Part shown: one piece after another, positions 63,955 to 64,000 of the stretch
Layout: the number at the start of each line of letters is the position of its first letter
Numbering within the stretch: the stretch's first letter is position 1
Source of the DNA: Talpa occidentalis
Taxonomy: Eukaryota > Chordata > Mammalia > Eulipotyphla > Talpidae
NCBI RefSeq assembly: GCF_014898055.3
Contig: NW_023601212.1
Location: 37,498,329-37,562,328 of the forward strand
Reading direction: 5' to 3'
DNA: 64,000 nt
Translations under genes and position numbers: made by a program
The notes under the pieces: generated by a model
The model's input: the letters and a program-made list of their open reading frames with translations, nothing else
Told to the model about the DNA's origin: nothing
Database searches by the model: none

Positions 63955-64000
63955 TTACAGCACAATCATGTACACATACCAAACAGAAACAAATCTCTCA

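Overview
The window is nuclear DNA from a placental mammal. It has spliced genes with GT/AG introns, a CpG-island promoter, L1 and MIR debris, and about 22 copies of one tRNA-derived SINE. That SINE does not resemble primate Alu, rodent B1/B2, carnivore or horse SINEs as I know them. It and the L1 3' ends suggest a laurasiatherian, most likely a bat of the rhinolophoid type, but the species call is inference.

Two protein-coding genes lie tail to tail. TMEM123 (porimin, a mucin-like type I membrane protein) is complete on the + strand. Its five coding exons (10584-10683, 16228-16284, 39861-40220, 41283-41436, 42099-42123) join in frame to a 231-residue protein, starting in a CpG island and ending at a poly(A) signal near 43822. 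BIRC2 (cIAP1, a RING ubiquitin ligase and apoptosis inhibitor) is on the - strand. Only its last six coding exons are present (63859 down to 50755), covering the end of BIR3, a linker, UBA, CARD and RING; BIR1, BIR2 and most of BIR3 lie beyond the right edge. As I recall it, the human 11q22 locus has the same convergent pair.

Layout: 1-9800 is intergenic, with L1 pieces, SINEs and two solo LTRs of one endogenous retrovirus family. 9810-11370 is the CpG island and TMEM123 exon 1. 10684-39860 holds introns 1 and 2, rich in repeats, with a third solo LTR of another family and large antisense L1 blocks. 39861-43845 holds TMEM123 exons 3-5 and the 3' UTR. 43846-50280 is the intergenic gap. 50281-64000 is the 3' part of BIRC2, with a degraded L1 and several SINEs in its longest intron.

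I found no new gene system. The most informative observations are repeat-insertion structures that can be read exactly (solo LTRs with 5-bp duplications, a twin-primed L1 with a 17-bp duplication, SINEs nested in SINE tails) and a three-unit glycosylation-site repeat in TMEM123 exon 3. The two genes are not known to act in one pathway, although both products are linked to cell-death control.
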